Assembly (NCBI GenBank): GCA_942159475.1
Contig: OW804100.1
Location: 8,076,127 to 8,140,126, forward strand
DNA: 64,000 nt
Origin: Sthenelais limicola
Taxonomy: Eukaryota > Annelida > Polychaeta > Phyllodocida > Sigalionidae
Direction of reading: 5' to 3'
This document shows positions 12,160 through 24,355 of the stretch, one piece after another. The notes below the pieces were generated by a model that had not been told where the DNA came from, made no database searches, and saw only the letters and a program-made list of their open reading frames with translations. The position numbers and the translations under genes were made by a program. Within the stretch, counting starts at the first letter, position 1; each line of letters starts with the position of its first letter.

Positions 12160-13920
12160 GAAAGGGGTGCAAATTATCCATATGTTTTTACGCAGACATA
12201 CTCATTGTATCCCTAATAATTCCTAATACTCAGAAGAATACCTTGGCTCTTCAGAATACCCGGTATATCAGAATAAGAAAGCGGGGATCTGGGAGGCGGA
12301 GGGATGTCATGCAGCCGTAGGCTACAGAGTCCTTTACTTCTGGCTGCACTACAGTCCATGAGTGCTAGACATTGAAATGCATGTATACGTATATTAGATT
12401 AGATTAGAAAACATTGTATTTCTTATTAAGTACAGGACAATACTGCTACATTCGAATGCAGTTAGCTCTCTACTCTATTTTCTAACTTCTCTGAAATATT
12501 GCAGTAGTTTTTTTTTGTATTTGTACATTGCATATAGACTCATGTTAGTGTTATAGGTGGCACATGGTATGAGCAGTTTATATAAAATATTCATCGTTCC
12601 ATATCAGTGATGACCTGGCTAGCTTTTTAAAACTTTTTTTGTCTAAGGTGGGCCACCGTTGGCAATCTATACCATGAATAGGGGATCCTATTTGTAATAA
12701 GATTGTGTCATTCGGTGGGGCGCCTTTAACAGGTGTAACCTTCGTCCATATGCCAGTCTTTTTTCAATTTGCAGGTTTTGTACACCCTCTCTGGATGGGA
12801 CCCTGTAAATTATTCTCAGGATTCTGTTTTGCAGTATTTGCAGTCTATGTATGTAAATTTGTTGAAGAATGCGATTCTAGAAGGATGTCTGCTTGATATG
12901 CTCCTTTATCAAATAACTTATGTGCACATTGGACGTAGATTCTAGATATGAGATAGAAATCCTGGTGTTTATACCCAGCAGATAAGTAGTGTTGGGACAA
13001 ATGACATAGACAAGTTGATAAACAATAGGGTCCACCCATGGACGCTGTGTTTGATAAATAACAATATGACTATCTCAGTACAACAGCGGTCCATTGATCT
13101 GTAGGGCATTACTTGACACCATATACACACAGGGCCCTGTACATATCTTTTTTCATGTTACCGAGAATCACATGTCATACAATTTTTGGTCTGGAAAATT
13201 GACTCTTTCTTTGCTTTCATGAATATATTATGATAGAAGAGACTATTAGAACTTGCTTTGCACAAACCATGGTCTTTATTTGAATAATGTGTAGAGCACC
13301 CCACCAGGAGTAAGAAGACAGCATCACGTTCTAGGCCACCATAGGAGCCTCAGTGTGGATATGGGTCGGCTGGTCATGTAGCTCAGGTTCGTGATCATGA
13401 CTGACATCTTTATGGCAATGCTCAGAGAGGGCCCTTCATGTGCCCCCTGGAGGGGCAATGGAGTAATGACTCATGAAAATAGAGAATAGAAAATAGATGT
13501 GATTACTTCTACAGCCCGATGTACTATTGGTGTAATTTATTCAACACCCCGGGGTACTATTGCATTAAATGAATTACTAATGAAGTTCTATGTGCTCTTC
13601 AAATCACGATTCACGGTTCCTCAGTTAGAATCTCTCATAACTCAAGGCAAGTTCTCACTAACAACAATAATTTGCAACTGTAAAAATATAAATGTTCCGG
13701 TTAAATACAATACAAGTTCGGGTGTTCTTACCCCAATCACTCCAATCCAACGACTCCTACACTTCCCCTTTTTACCTTCTCAGGAACTGAGAAGGTTAGT
13801 TGATCGAGTACCATTCTGTCAATCTTCTTTTTATCGTTTAAATCCCACATAAATGTGTTAGCTGATTGTGGGATGTGTGAGGTAACAATCAGTGTGAAAT
13901 CATCATCATCATTTGTTATT
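11608..13920. other. Single-copy DNA with simple repeats
   Basis: A poly-C run lies near 11727-11737 and a GC-rich stretch follows to about 11800. A (TC)n microsatellite lies at about 12129-12156. Three ATTAG units lie near 12393-12408. A perfect 8 bp hairpin (CTTCTCAG, GAA, CTGAGAAG) lies near 13779-13797. Frames at 12705-12896 and 13499-13852 show no recognisable domain. Confidence 0.5.
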
Positions 13921-13921
13921 A

Positions 13922-14114
13922 CATGACTGGTGCTCTACCATCCGAGCTACCAGGGTTGCCTTGCCATACTACCTTGTCCCACCAACCCACAGTCACTCAG
14001 GACTTCTCCCAAGTTTGCATAGAAGCCCACTACAGTGCCATGTGAGAGCCTGGTCACGGCACCATTAGTAGAAACATGTCTGGTGCTCTACCATGTGAGT
14101 TACCAGGACTGCCT
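13922..14114 (-). repeat. Duplicated tRNA-derived A-box-like segment
   Basis: Two related 39-40 base segments (13922-13960 and 14075-14114) read on the minus strand as TAGCTCGGATGGTAGAGCAC and TAACTCACATGGTAGAGCAC, close to the D-arm/A-box of a tRNA. Neither is followed at the right distance by a B box or a complete anticodon stem, so neither is a tRNA gene. The likeliest origin is a SINE head or tRNA pseudogene, later duplicated. Confidence 0.35.
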
Positions 14115-16445
14115 TGTCGTCTTACTCCAAACCAATCCAACTCAAGTCACCCACAGGGCTATAAATATCATACATAATTATATGCGTACTTTTTGTTACT
14201 TACTCTGATTCACGTAATTTGCTTCTAAGTTCGTCCATTGACGTTAAACTCTTGTTCATGAAGTGTTTGTCTTAACTTACAAACTACAAAATTATCCATG
14301 CTTATTAAGGCCACTTGTTGCCTGAGCTTTGGATAGATAACGGTTGTGTAATAAAACATCTTTTCAATCTTGATGATTGGTAAAAGAGTTCATTCAGTGA
14401 AACAATTCTTAATGATATAAACCGGACAGCAGATGTGGTAATCCTTTGGTACATCTACAATGCGAATGTGGTCATTTAAATACGTTCCTCAGAGTATAAG
14501 GTCGGGTTTTAGGTGACACTTGCCGCTTAGTTCCTGATTTGGGGGACATTTGCCTGAATTTCAACCATGTGTTAGATGATTATGTCAGTAACCAATATCT
14601 GGGAGCATTAATGATGGAAATACATTCTTTGGACTATTTGAGGGTTTAAAACTCCCAAATTCTATGAAGCCGCAGGGACGATGATTCCTCTCAGAAGTGA
14701 CACAACCATTGGACTTCCTACCTACGCATCTTGTAGGCAGCGGCCTCCCATAGGGCTAACCATTGTGGGCTTTGATGTTTACTGCCTACAGGACGCGTAT
14801 AGTGTATGTACCTATTACCTCGCTCCTACTTTTCATCCCTTCACCATGCATTGTCAAGTTACTTCCCTCTCTCAGATTTGAAATCCCCTCTCAATCTCTG
14901 GCCATATACTTCATTAACAGATATCAAATAATCTAATATAACTCTGGTATTCCACACAAATGTCCTTACTGATGCAAGTCATCGAAAACTAGAATCACAT
15001 TTCAAATGATACATAGTCAAAATAGTGATCTTATACCCCCTTAAATTTTGAGATCGGAAGGCGCAGTTGCTCTTCCTTAATCCACTTTCAGAACCCGTGC
15101 CAAAGTCACACAAATGAACCATTGTACATAGCCAGATTTTACTCTTAGCATAGTCTTGTGTTATGGGACTAAATCTCATAATCTATCTAATAATTACTAT
15201 AGTTGAAGCCATAGTATGTGTAGCCATGTCATGTTAATGTACTTAACGTATTGATTTGAAATATAATATTCCTTTGCGTCAGCTAAATAGTTCTACAAAT
15301 TATTTCAGTGAACTATGATAGGCAAAATATTGCGGGATATGCCTGTTATTTTTCTAATATTCTTGTAATCAAAGCATAATGGGAAGACAAGACAAACGAT
15401 GCGATCAAGAACGGCCGCAATAATCTGATGAGTAATCTAATGCCTTGGAACCACTTGATTTCTCCTGATAGTTATCCTAATCCCCTCTGTTTAGAGTCAA
15501 AAGATACAACTTCTACCCCTGTGCTTGGTTCACACAAAACCAACGCATTATCGAAGGAACATTGAGAATGTAGGGATGTAGCAATATCGTCGGTTCAAGA
15601 ACTTATGTTTGGAGGTAGTATACTTTGTAGCTTCGCTCATTAATTGGTGAATACATCTTCATTATATTTAGAAAGAGAAATAGCTGCAATTCGTTTATTA
15701 TTACGGGTAACTAATCTTAGTCAGATTACAGAGTTGTGTATATTAAAAAAGCGTAAGGAGCCTATAGTGGCATTTAGCCCCCACCATCTTACCTCGTTCC
15801 GCCATTGCTGTGATCTAGAGGATGGACACTCCTCAAAGACTTGTTTTTATCTTTCTGTTTCCTCCAAGCCGATAACGTGTGTTTCCAGTCAGCTGGAATC
15901 TGTAGGCTATTCCTCCTCTTTGTCTGTACAAAAAGGCCACTCAAGAAGGGCTATTCGTTAGATCCTGTGAAGGATAACATAGCAAACGGGAGGCTTCATC
16001 GGTACAATCTGATCCGATTATTTCTTTTACATTTTTGGTAAGTGGGGAATAATACAGCTAGTACTGCTACGTTTAGTTGTTTACAACCAAGGGGTGTGTC
16101 GTACATTCAGGGACAATATGGCCCAACAGCTATATTGTGCCATCTTGTTATTATTGTATTTACTGATTAAATTCCGTGTTTGGTTTCAGCAACCCCTGAA
16201 AAAACATTTGTGTCACCTAATACTGTTGAAAGGAAGGAGCTTGTCACCAGTGACGAGGCCAGAGGGGCCCTGGCGGCATTCTAGCCCCACTAATAGTTTT
16301 GCTATTTAAATATGATTTTGTTGGTGCAATTGAATATCATTTCTTTGGCCGCGAAACATTATACCCATTTACATTTCTCCAATACTGTACACCTTATTGT
16401 CATCGTCCTATTCATTTTAGAGACGATATCTCACTGATCTGGCAT
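14115..16445. other. Single-copy DNA, no gene recognised
   Basis: Frames at 14681-14881, 14979-15179, 15644-15961 and 16094-16309 have no recognisable domain or consistent splice sites. No array is visible. Confidence 0.45.
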
Positions 16446-17173
16446 CATGCCGGGCCCACACATTCACGAACTCAGAGCCAAATTGGGCCTTAAGACATGT
16501 CGTACGAATTCAAATTCATTCTTAAGAAAACATATGGGGCTTTTCTTACGAAGAAATTCCAATTCGTACAACAAATTGTAGGTTCTTACAACAATTCGTA
16601 AGCAAAATTTAGGCCCACACTGTAAGAACCTTCTTAAGAGCACTTTCCAATTTGTACGAATTAGAGTAAATTCTTATGTTATATTAAGACAAGTATTTTT
16701 TTCGTGGACCACTCTAGGACAATTCTTAAGGCCCTTAAAACAATCGAATATATCCAAAGGTTTTAAGAGATTCTACGATTTGACAAAAAATGTTAGTAAT
16801 TTTGAGAAGCAGGTAACTTTGGAAGTCTGTAACATCACTAAATTTTGGAGTATCAACACATTTTTTTCCTCTTTTATAATGCTTATTTCCCCTTCTGTAG
16901 ATCTCTGATACTTTTTTATTTTCTTTATTTCTATTTTTTTTACATGTGATGTGTCACAGGAAAATGAGTCCAAGAAATCATAATTCCTTACGAAAAGTGC
17001 TAAGACAATTAGTAAGACAATTCGGGAATGTATGGGCCATGAGTGGGCCACAAAAAACTAACACAAATTCGTACAGATTGGCCAATTTTGATAAGAATTC
17101 GTCTACGAATTGTGGTGAGATCCTGATCGTGTGAATTGTGAGTTGTTGAATGTGATTGTATGGGCCCGGCATG
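16446..17173. mobile_element. TIR/fold-back element with CATGCCGGGCCC ends
   Basis: The left end CATGCCGGGCCCACACATTC and the reverse complement of the right end CATGCCGGGCCCATACAATC match for about 12 exact bases and then loosely for a further 30. The interior repeats AATTCGTAC, CTTAAGAA and similar words in both orientations, so it can fold extensively. No clean target-site duplication is visible (flanks TCTGGCAT and ACTGAGCAT are only loosely alike). The frames inside (16773-17051, 16978-17289) show no transposase. It is a non-autonomous DNA element of about 728 bp; the superfamily is uncertain. Confidence 0.6.
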
Positions 17174-19755
17174 ACTGAGCATGTAATAACCTGTGGAGAA
17201 CAAGTTTCATGTACTAAACTCATGCTAGGCTGAATGTCATGCCAGGGCCAGATCACCAGCACCATTATGCTATTTGGGGGGAAATGCATAATTGAAGGAA
17301 ATAAACTCGTATATTAGGGATAATTCATAGGCTCTAACCAGAACGTACTTGCTGCAGGAATTTCACAGTTGTTTGAAAAGATGAACACAACATGATGATG
17401 GAGTTCTTTTGCTGGATAAACAGTCACATCTTCACCTACAATCATTCTATGAGCCCGACAATATTGCACCCCTACAACTTACCCCAGCCCCTACAACTTA
17501 CAACTCATAGTTGCTCTGAACAAAAGAATGTGAAATGTTTTTCTTGTTTTATATACATTATATATTATGTAGGCCTATATACATCGCTAATTGTAATGCT
17601 TCAAGACTCTTTCAGCAATAATCTTCTTGTGGGATCATAAATTGTCACCTTATCCTTCTTTCCATCATTGCAGCCATTGGGCTCTCATAGAAGGTCCTAA
17701 GTCAATCCCATTTGGGGCATTAAGGAGTAAATGGCAATAAATCCTCTCAGGCGGAAAAGGGATACTGACACTGGCTCCAACAAGTGCCATGATTAGGAAA
17801 CAAATTGTAGCAAAAGGCGCCGAGAAAGTCCAAGAATTGGAGAGAAAAGGCAAAAGGTGTTGTTTGTAAATGTCTTAATCGAGTCTTTCTTTTAAAAGAT
17901 CCAGAGTGTGAAAGCGAAACTAATATTAAATTATATCTTGTTCTAATACAATAATGATTATATTCATTCAGGCATTCAATCAATTTCACATGAAATGAAT
18001 ACCCGGCCATATTCCGATTTAAAACACGCGGTACATATGCCCTATAACTCTTTCATCAGTTCTAACTGCTTGTGTCATTATATGTTAATATATCATTCCA
18101 TTCCCTATTCATCTTTGTTTTGAATAATCACCGGCGTCAACTTGTAACCATTTCAATATTTATTGTAATGATTCTATTGGCAGATATCTGGGTATTTCTG
18201 GAAAGACTATAATAATGCAATATTTATCAAATGAATAATTATTAATTGTCAGAAATTCGTGCAAGCTACAGTATGGGGATATATGCGATATACATGTGTT
18301 GAAGTACGTCATGGATTGATGTGCATCTTAAAAGTACAATACATCTTTAATTATATACATACTATATGAATTTGGATCGATATAATCATATTGCAAAAAC
18401 GTAAAAGTAAGATATAACTGATAAATAACTAAAGTATATTTTGTTGTCCAAATCCGAACTTGGCCCGCGTCAAGCAAAAGCTCTTGGAAGGTTTGAATGG
18501 AGTGCAGCTTGTTAATTTAATTAGTACCTTTTCTTCTACATACCACTATTAGTTCACATGGTTTCAAAACCATTCCTTTTCAAGATTCATAAAACCTGCT
18601 GTAATTACTAACGTAAATCGGTAACCATGAACTGAGATGCTCTTAAATACACGCGGTGCTGTTTCTGGGGATGACGTTGCCGTCATTCATACATGATTCA
18701 CATGGATTTTGTATTTAATACAGATATCAATGGATGACCTTTTTCTAGCAGGAAGTCTCTGCATTTATCAAGCCAAACCAATGAAATGTTTAACTGAGCT
18801 ACATCTACATTCAGTAAAAGTTAAAAAATCTGCCACATGTAAAACTATATCAAAGGTGAGGTTTTGGCGGTGTTATTCGTGGGTCCAACAGCTTCCCCAT
18901 TGACATTGCCATAAAAGTGCCGGAAAATGTCTGAGTGTAGTATTCTTTCGCCTGCCTGAGTTTTACGTTTTATTTATGCCTTTCATTTCAGAGCTAGAAG
19001 TCGGTGTATTGATTTGGATATGGAAGCTTTGAAACACTAGCTAACTTAAGTTTTACAGCAAATTCAAAAGGACTTTCCTCCGCATAGGTGTGGCTATTAA
19101 GTCCTCGATATAGCACAGCATCAATGTGCATTCTAAAGGTGTCATTTTAAAACCGACTCTCGGGTACTGAACGCATCCAATGAAAGTGGTTACTTTAAAT
19201 GACGTGAATATCAAATATCGTATCTATATCGATATATAGATATATAGACCTATATGTTTATCTATTCATTTAAGTCTGCCTCTGTATTAATGGAGATGAC
19301 AGTGTTCGCTAACTGAGAAAATGGGTAAATTGGTGATAGTACTTTCATTATACTGGTTATGGTGAGAATCCCTTTAATATCCGACACAAAGAACATTCAC
19401 TCGAATATATAGTGAATATTTCACATGAAATACAAATAATTAAGGACGTTGTTCTTGCTGATGCGTCCCTGATACAGGTGAGCAGTTGTACAGATGTATA
19501 CAGGGTGGATTTGCGTGCACAGGTGTATAATGATATATATTAGAGGTACAGGCAAGCAGGCGGTCGCCAATGGTATAGGAAAGCAAAGAGTTAGCATGAT
19601 CGTCTGCTCACAACCTATGCCACAAAGAGACGGTGGCGCCTACATCTTGCTCGGATCTAGCTGTGTCGCACAGAATAAACAATCCTTGATAAGACGTACA
19701 TTTCATTGATTTTTTTAGAATCCTGAGACTAGCAGTTGTAGACTGAAACTCCTTT
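17174..19755. other. Single-copy DNA, no gene recognised
   Basis: The stretch is AT-rich and free of arrays apart from short TATAGATA runs near 19230-19260. Frames at 17392-17640, 17747-18010 and 18709-18903 have no recognisable domain. Confidence 0.45.
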
Positions 19756-20712
19756 ACCAACCTATAAGGGAGGACGTCAATGTGGGGGAAGCAGACTGAT
19801 ACTGCCTATGATACATGGTTTACCAACCTTAGGGAGGACGTCAATGTGGGGAAGCAGACTGATACTGCCTATAATGGTTTACCAACCTTAGGGAGGACGT
19901 CAATGTGGGGGAAGTAGACTGATACTGCCTATGATACATGGTTTACCAACCTTAGGGAGGACGTCAATGTGGGGGAAGTAGACTGATACTGCCTATGATA
20001 CATGGTTTACCAACCTTAGGGAGGACGTCAATGTGGGGAAGCAGACTGATACTGCCTATAATGGTTTACCAACCTTAGGGAGGACGTCAATGTGGGGAAG
20101 CAGACTGATACTGCCTATAATGGTTTACCAACCTTAGGGAGGGTGTCAATGTGGGGGAAGCAGACTGATACTGTCTATAATGGTTTACCAACCTTAGGGA
20201 GGGCGTCAATGTGGGGGAAGCAGACTGATACTGCCTATGATACATGGTTTACCAACCTTAGGGAGGACGTCAATGTGGGGGAAGCAGACTGATACTGCCT
20301 ATGATACATGGTTTACCAACCTTAGGGAGGACGTCAATGTGGGGAAGCAGACTGATACTGCCTATGATACATGGTTTACCAACCTTAGGGAGGGCGTCAA
20401 TGTGGGGAAGCAGACTGATACTCCCTATGATACATGGTTTACCAACCTTAGGGAGGGCGTCAATGTGGGGAAGCAGACTGATACTGCCTATGATACATGG
20501 TTTACCAACCTTAGGGAGGACGTCAATGTGGGGAAGCAGACTGATACTGCCTATGATACATGGTTTACCAACCTTAGGGAGGACGTCAATGTGGGGAAGC
20601 AGACTGATACTGCCTATGATACATGGTTTACCAACCTTAGGGAGGATGTCAATGTGGGGAAGCAGACTGATAGTGCCCATGGTTTACATGGACATCAATG
20701 TGGGTGAGGCAA
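19756..20712. repeat. Minisatellite, 59-64 bp unit, about 15 copies
   Basis: A unit containing GGGAGGACGTCAATGTGGGG and AAGCAGACTGATACTGCCTA repeats about 15 times. Long units (63-64 bp) carry TGATACATGG, and short ones (59-60 bp) carry TAATGG in its place. Short units cluster in the left half and long units in the right half. Because 63 is divisible by three, the right half gives long open frames of 21-residue repeats in several frames on both strands. The change of unit length and openness in all frames argue against a real protein. The array ends in a degenerate half unit at about 20680-20712. Confidence 0.85.
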
Positions 20713-21687
20713 GCAGACTGATACTACTGATACATGTATCATAGGCAGGAGCTGGCCACTAGAGGGTAATCTAGCCATTAGATATAATTTCCAATGTAAT
20801 AGTTACCAGCTGAGGTGAAGAGTTAATTTCCCTCTGTTATTTTTTTGGAAATACTTGGTAAGGAATGAAAAGTTGAAACATTGACAATTTAAGGGGATTG
20901 AAGTCCTGCTTGCCCTTTCTTCAGGCACTTAGAAGTAAAGTGCAGTAACAGTCCATATGTCTTCCCAAGCAGAACTTTAATTCCTACTTCTCTTGTATGT
21001 TTTCCATCTTACCAGAGGCTCGCTTAAATTATCCTTAAGGTACAATTATTGATTTACCGACCAGATACTCCACAACCCATCAAGGTTCAATTGCAAAGCA
21101 GATGTTCAAGGAATATAACGGAGTGTGCTAATGCATGGAGTTGTAATTCTGCTCAGTATGAATGAGAGAATTGCTCATGGGAGAGTAAGAAAATACACGA
21201 CTCCTCGCGGTTTATGTCTTAAACGTGAGACTGGTGCAGGCAAGTCAAGGTTTGCCTGCTGGGTGGTATTGAGTGAGCCACATGCCGCTTCTTCTCATTC
21301 CCATCATCAATGTTCCTCTTGCAATATGGAATACAACAATGCTCTATCTATATTGCATTGCCGCGATTTGTAGAGTAAATCCCTATATACTAATTTATCG
21401 TCCAGTGAAATAGGTTGTCGCGATCCTTTCTCAAACCCACGTTATACACAACATTAGACGGCATATTTGCGTGGTATGAATGCAACTTTTCATTTTTTGG
21501 TATTGATTGTATTGCTAACAACACTGGGCTTGCTCCCTTTTCCAGGTTATTTAGTACGCAAATTAATAGACTCGAATATATACTGCCCAATAGGTACATA
21601 ATATGAGACAATTGTATTAATGAATTAATTTAACAGCCAGTCAATCTAGTCATACATAGCATAGATGATTGTATATAGATATGATAA
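20713..21687. other. Single-copy DNA, no gene recognised
   Basis: Nothing recognisable is visible between the minisatellite and the left end of the Ngaro element. Frames at 21125-21373 and 21390-21611 have no domain. Confidence 0.45.
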
Positions 21688-21846
21688 TTAAACACAAACA
21701 CAAGCCTGGGGTTCTGAGATATTTATTTATCTCCTAATTAAATAGACATGAGCAATGGTATATAACAATTCAAATGCAGAAAAGGTAATCAAGGAGATGT
21801 ATTAATTGATAATAGTAATCAAGGAGATGTAATAGTTGATACACCT
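21688..21846 (-). repeat. Split direct repeat B2 of Ngaro element
   Basis: It begins TTAAACACAAACACAAGCCT, matches 22022-22180 closely, and runs to GATGTAATAGTTGAT. It is the outer (3') copy of the B repeat on the element's strand. Confidence 0.8.
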
Positions 21847-21907
21847 TACTGCACTCTTGGTCAACAACCTTGATGGTGACCAGATGCAGGGAGCAGCGGT
21901 CGGGGGT

Positions 21908-22021
21908 CGGTCCAAATGCCCAGGCGAGGGCAGTGACGGTAGTGTCTGTCCTTGCCACGCCCACACTGGAGGTGTGGCTTGCGTGCTTAACCCAGGTTAA
22001 CCCCAGCGTGGTTAACCACAG
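21908..22021 (-). repeat. Split direct repeat A2 of Ngaro element
   Basis: It shares TGGAGGTGTGGCTTGCGTGC and the GGTTAACC-rich end with A1 at 25521-25629. It lies directly against B1, as the A2/B1 junction should. Several substitutions and small indels separate A1 and A2, showing age. Confidence 0.8.
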
Positions 22022-22180
22022 TTAAACACAAACACAAGCCTGGGGTTCTGAGATATTTATTTATCTCCTTATTAAATAGATATGAGCAGTGGTACATAAT
22101 AATTCAAATACAGAAAAGGTAATCAATGAGATATTTTAATTGATAATGGTAATCAGGCAGATGTAATAACTGATAAAACT
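22022..22180 (-). repeat. Split direct repeat B1 of Ngaro element
   Basis: This is the copy of the B repeat nearest the genes, matching 21688-21846 with scattered substitutions. Confidence 0.8.
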
Positions 22181-22281
22181 GTCCAATCCTAATGATGAGA
22201 AGTCAGTCCAATTGACACATAGTCTCTATAAGAATATAGCACGGATTCCCCAACCCGTAGTAGTAGTAGAAAGTTGTATTT

Positions 22282-22832
22282 TCAGATGTCTTTTGACATT
22301 GATTTGGCCACTCTCTGTCTTTCCTTAAGTCCTGATGTTATGTAACGCTGATACAAATTGGATCTCCATGATCCAACTACCTGACAGGTATCGGCTGAAG
22401 CTCCAGAGGAATGCAGCCAGGTACATCCTCCTCTTCTGAAAGAATGGGTGCCAATAGTTGAAGGATCCACCCCTGTTCCCTCCAGGCACACTCTGATGGA
22501 TTTAATGAATGCCTGAGGAGTGACTGATACCCATCTGCCTGCTTCACAATACATGCTGGGTCCTTATCACAGCCCCGACTCCCCTTCAATGCATACCGCT
22601 CTGGTGGGGCATAATGGATGGTCTCTCTTGCGAGGCAGTAAAGCTATTTGACCCTAACTAACCAGGCAATAAACTTACATATTGTTGCTGATGATGCTGG
22701 AATTGGTCGCACCTGATTCAACTCACAAAACTTCACATAAGATCTTTTATGGGTGGCATAGGCCTTTTTGGTGTTCAGTGCCCAAGCTTGGTCATTGTAG
22801 CTCTCCACATCTCTCGCTAGCTCGTTATCCAT
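22282..22832 (-). pseudogene. Tyrosine recombinase of Ngaro element, deleted
   Basis: The gene product would integrate the circular cDNA. Bases 22832-22644 encode an N-terminal core-binding (SAM-like) domain with ALNTKKAYATHKRSYVKFC and PASSATICKF. Bases 22554-22282 encode the catalytic C-terminus with HSFRRGG (the HxxR box), VGSWRS and a following QRY tyrosine that fits the nucleophile position. The two parts are in different frames. The segment between them, which should carry the first catalytic arginine, is missing, so the enzyme cannot be active. The stop lies at 22282. Confidence 0.85.
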
Positions 22833-22834
22833 AA

Positions 22835-23700
22835 TGCAAGAAGGTGGATCTCAAGATGTCCCTGACGGCTCTCTGGTAGGAAGCAGGCATAATACCTTGC
22901 TCTAATAATGAAGTTGTATCTAGCTGACAATGTAAACACATGCTCTAGTGATTGACATACTTCGGGGTCACTCAACCTCCCCTTGTTGATGGATGCCACA
23001 GGCGTAATGTTATCAGAATAGATGTCTATTCTATTGCCTGGCCGAAGATATGATAGGCTGGTTCTAATATTGTTGTCTCTTTACAGTTTATGTGCTTCTC
23101 ACTCATCTCCTGCCAGCCTCTCGAGGGCACATAAATCCACTCACCCTCATAGACTGCACCGCCCACTACTGGGTATGTATCCAAACCTGTCCTCCACAAT
23201 AGGGAGCACACCTTGGAACATCGACCCACCATTGAAGGTCATCCCGCACATCCTTGGATACTCTGCACTCATGATTAACCCCTTTCAGTGTTCTTATCTG
23301 TCTGAAAAGGCTATCTAGAAAAGATCTGCCACCATGCGCCACTCTGGCAGCCCAGTTAAGTTTTCCCGCTAGCTTCTGTAACCCCCTCCTGGTGATATAG
23401 GGGGCCTGTAGCACTTCCTGCAGTAGCTGCTATTGGTGTAACTGACCGGTAGGCACTGGCCAGGTCCAGTTTTGCCAGCCATGTGTCGGTGTTTATCATG
23501 GCAGTGGCATCTTGTAATGACCTGTAGGAAAAAGGTTCACTGATTGCTAGGTCTTTAATAGCTCTTCTGTGGGGCCTGTTGCAATCGTGTATCAGCCGGA
23601 CCTTGGTGGTGTCAGCCTTTGGGATGGCTCCCAAAGCCAAGGTTATCTTCATGGGTGACTGACATATCCTGTATCAACAGTTGGTTAATTTGTCTTTAAT
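22835..23700 (-). pseudogene. Reverse transcriptase / RNase H of Ngaro element, deleted
   Basis: The RT starts with ALGAIPKADTTKVRLIHDCN and reaches the motif A region KLDLASAYRSV near 23440. The text then jumps to the thumb/connection region (LAGKLNWAARVAHGGRSF, near 23360-23300) in another frame, so the palm with its YxDD motif has been deleted. RNase H follows with GWQEMSEKHINCKE (acidic residue of the second motif) and IDIYSDN (third catalytic aspartate), then a degraded end at about 22835. At least three frames are used. An in-frame stop also lies just upstream of the ALGAIPK segment. Confidence 0.85.
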
Positions 23701-24355
23701 TTGGTCCTCACAGCCAGTTCTGTAGCAGATTTATAATTGTCTACCTTAACACTTTCCAATTCTTGGTGATTATTAATTATCCTGAAACCAATTCTTTTTT
23801 TCTTTGGAAACGTTTTTATTCAGATAAATGACAATACACCTCTCACAAAATAGTGATTTTCATAAGCATGCTTGCCTGTGCAAGTTACAAATAATAGTAG
23901 GGTAATTCCAATCAATTCATTCCATTACTTAAAGTTGAAAACATAAGTTAGGTCTGTCCATTTAATAAGACATTCTTCAATTATTAAATTAGATTCATCA
24001 TTTTTAACTCATGTGGATGTGACAAAATGATGATATGAGATGAGATGTGGATGATAGTTACGGTTCCTGGCTGTTGCTATAAATAGGGACTCGTACCGTA
24101 GTGAGCGAAATGGTTGTGATAATAGTAGTACAAATATGATCATTTGCATTGTGCAATAGAATATATACATGTTTGTTTGTATTCGGTTACAATTTTTCAT
24201 GTCTAGCATGATAGTGACGACATTATGTTAAAGTTAAAGCGGTCATTGGTGTACATGAGGTATACAATATATACATATACAAAGTCAATAGGAAGTTTGA
24301 GTTGTAAGGTTATACACAGATTCTAATGCTGTCCAATTCAAATATCCTCTTTCTG
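23701..24355. other. Non-coding insert or decayed spacer inside Ngaro element
   Basis: Between the end of the gag-like frame and the start of RT there are about 650 bases with no DIRS-like coding. The stretch is AT-rich. A T-rich run near 23787-23812 could be the tail of a minus-strand retroposed insertion, but no element could be named. Confidence 0.4.

Noticed and set aside
20237..20744. 21-residue repeat protein
   Set aside because: The 63 bp period keeps frames open, but unit lengths of 59, 60 and 64 break the phase and no start, signal or unique domain flanks it.
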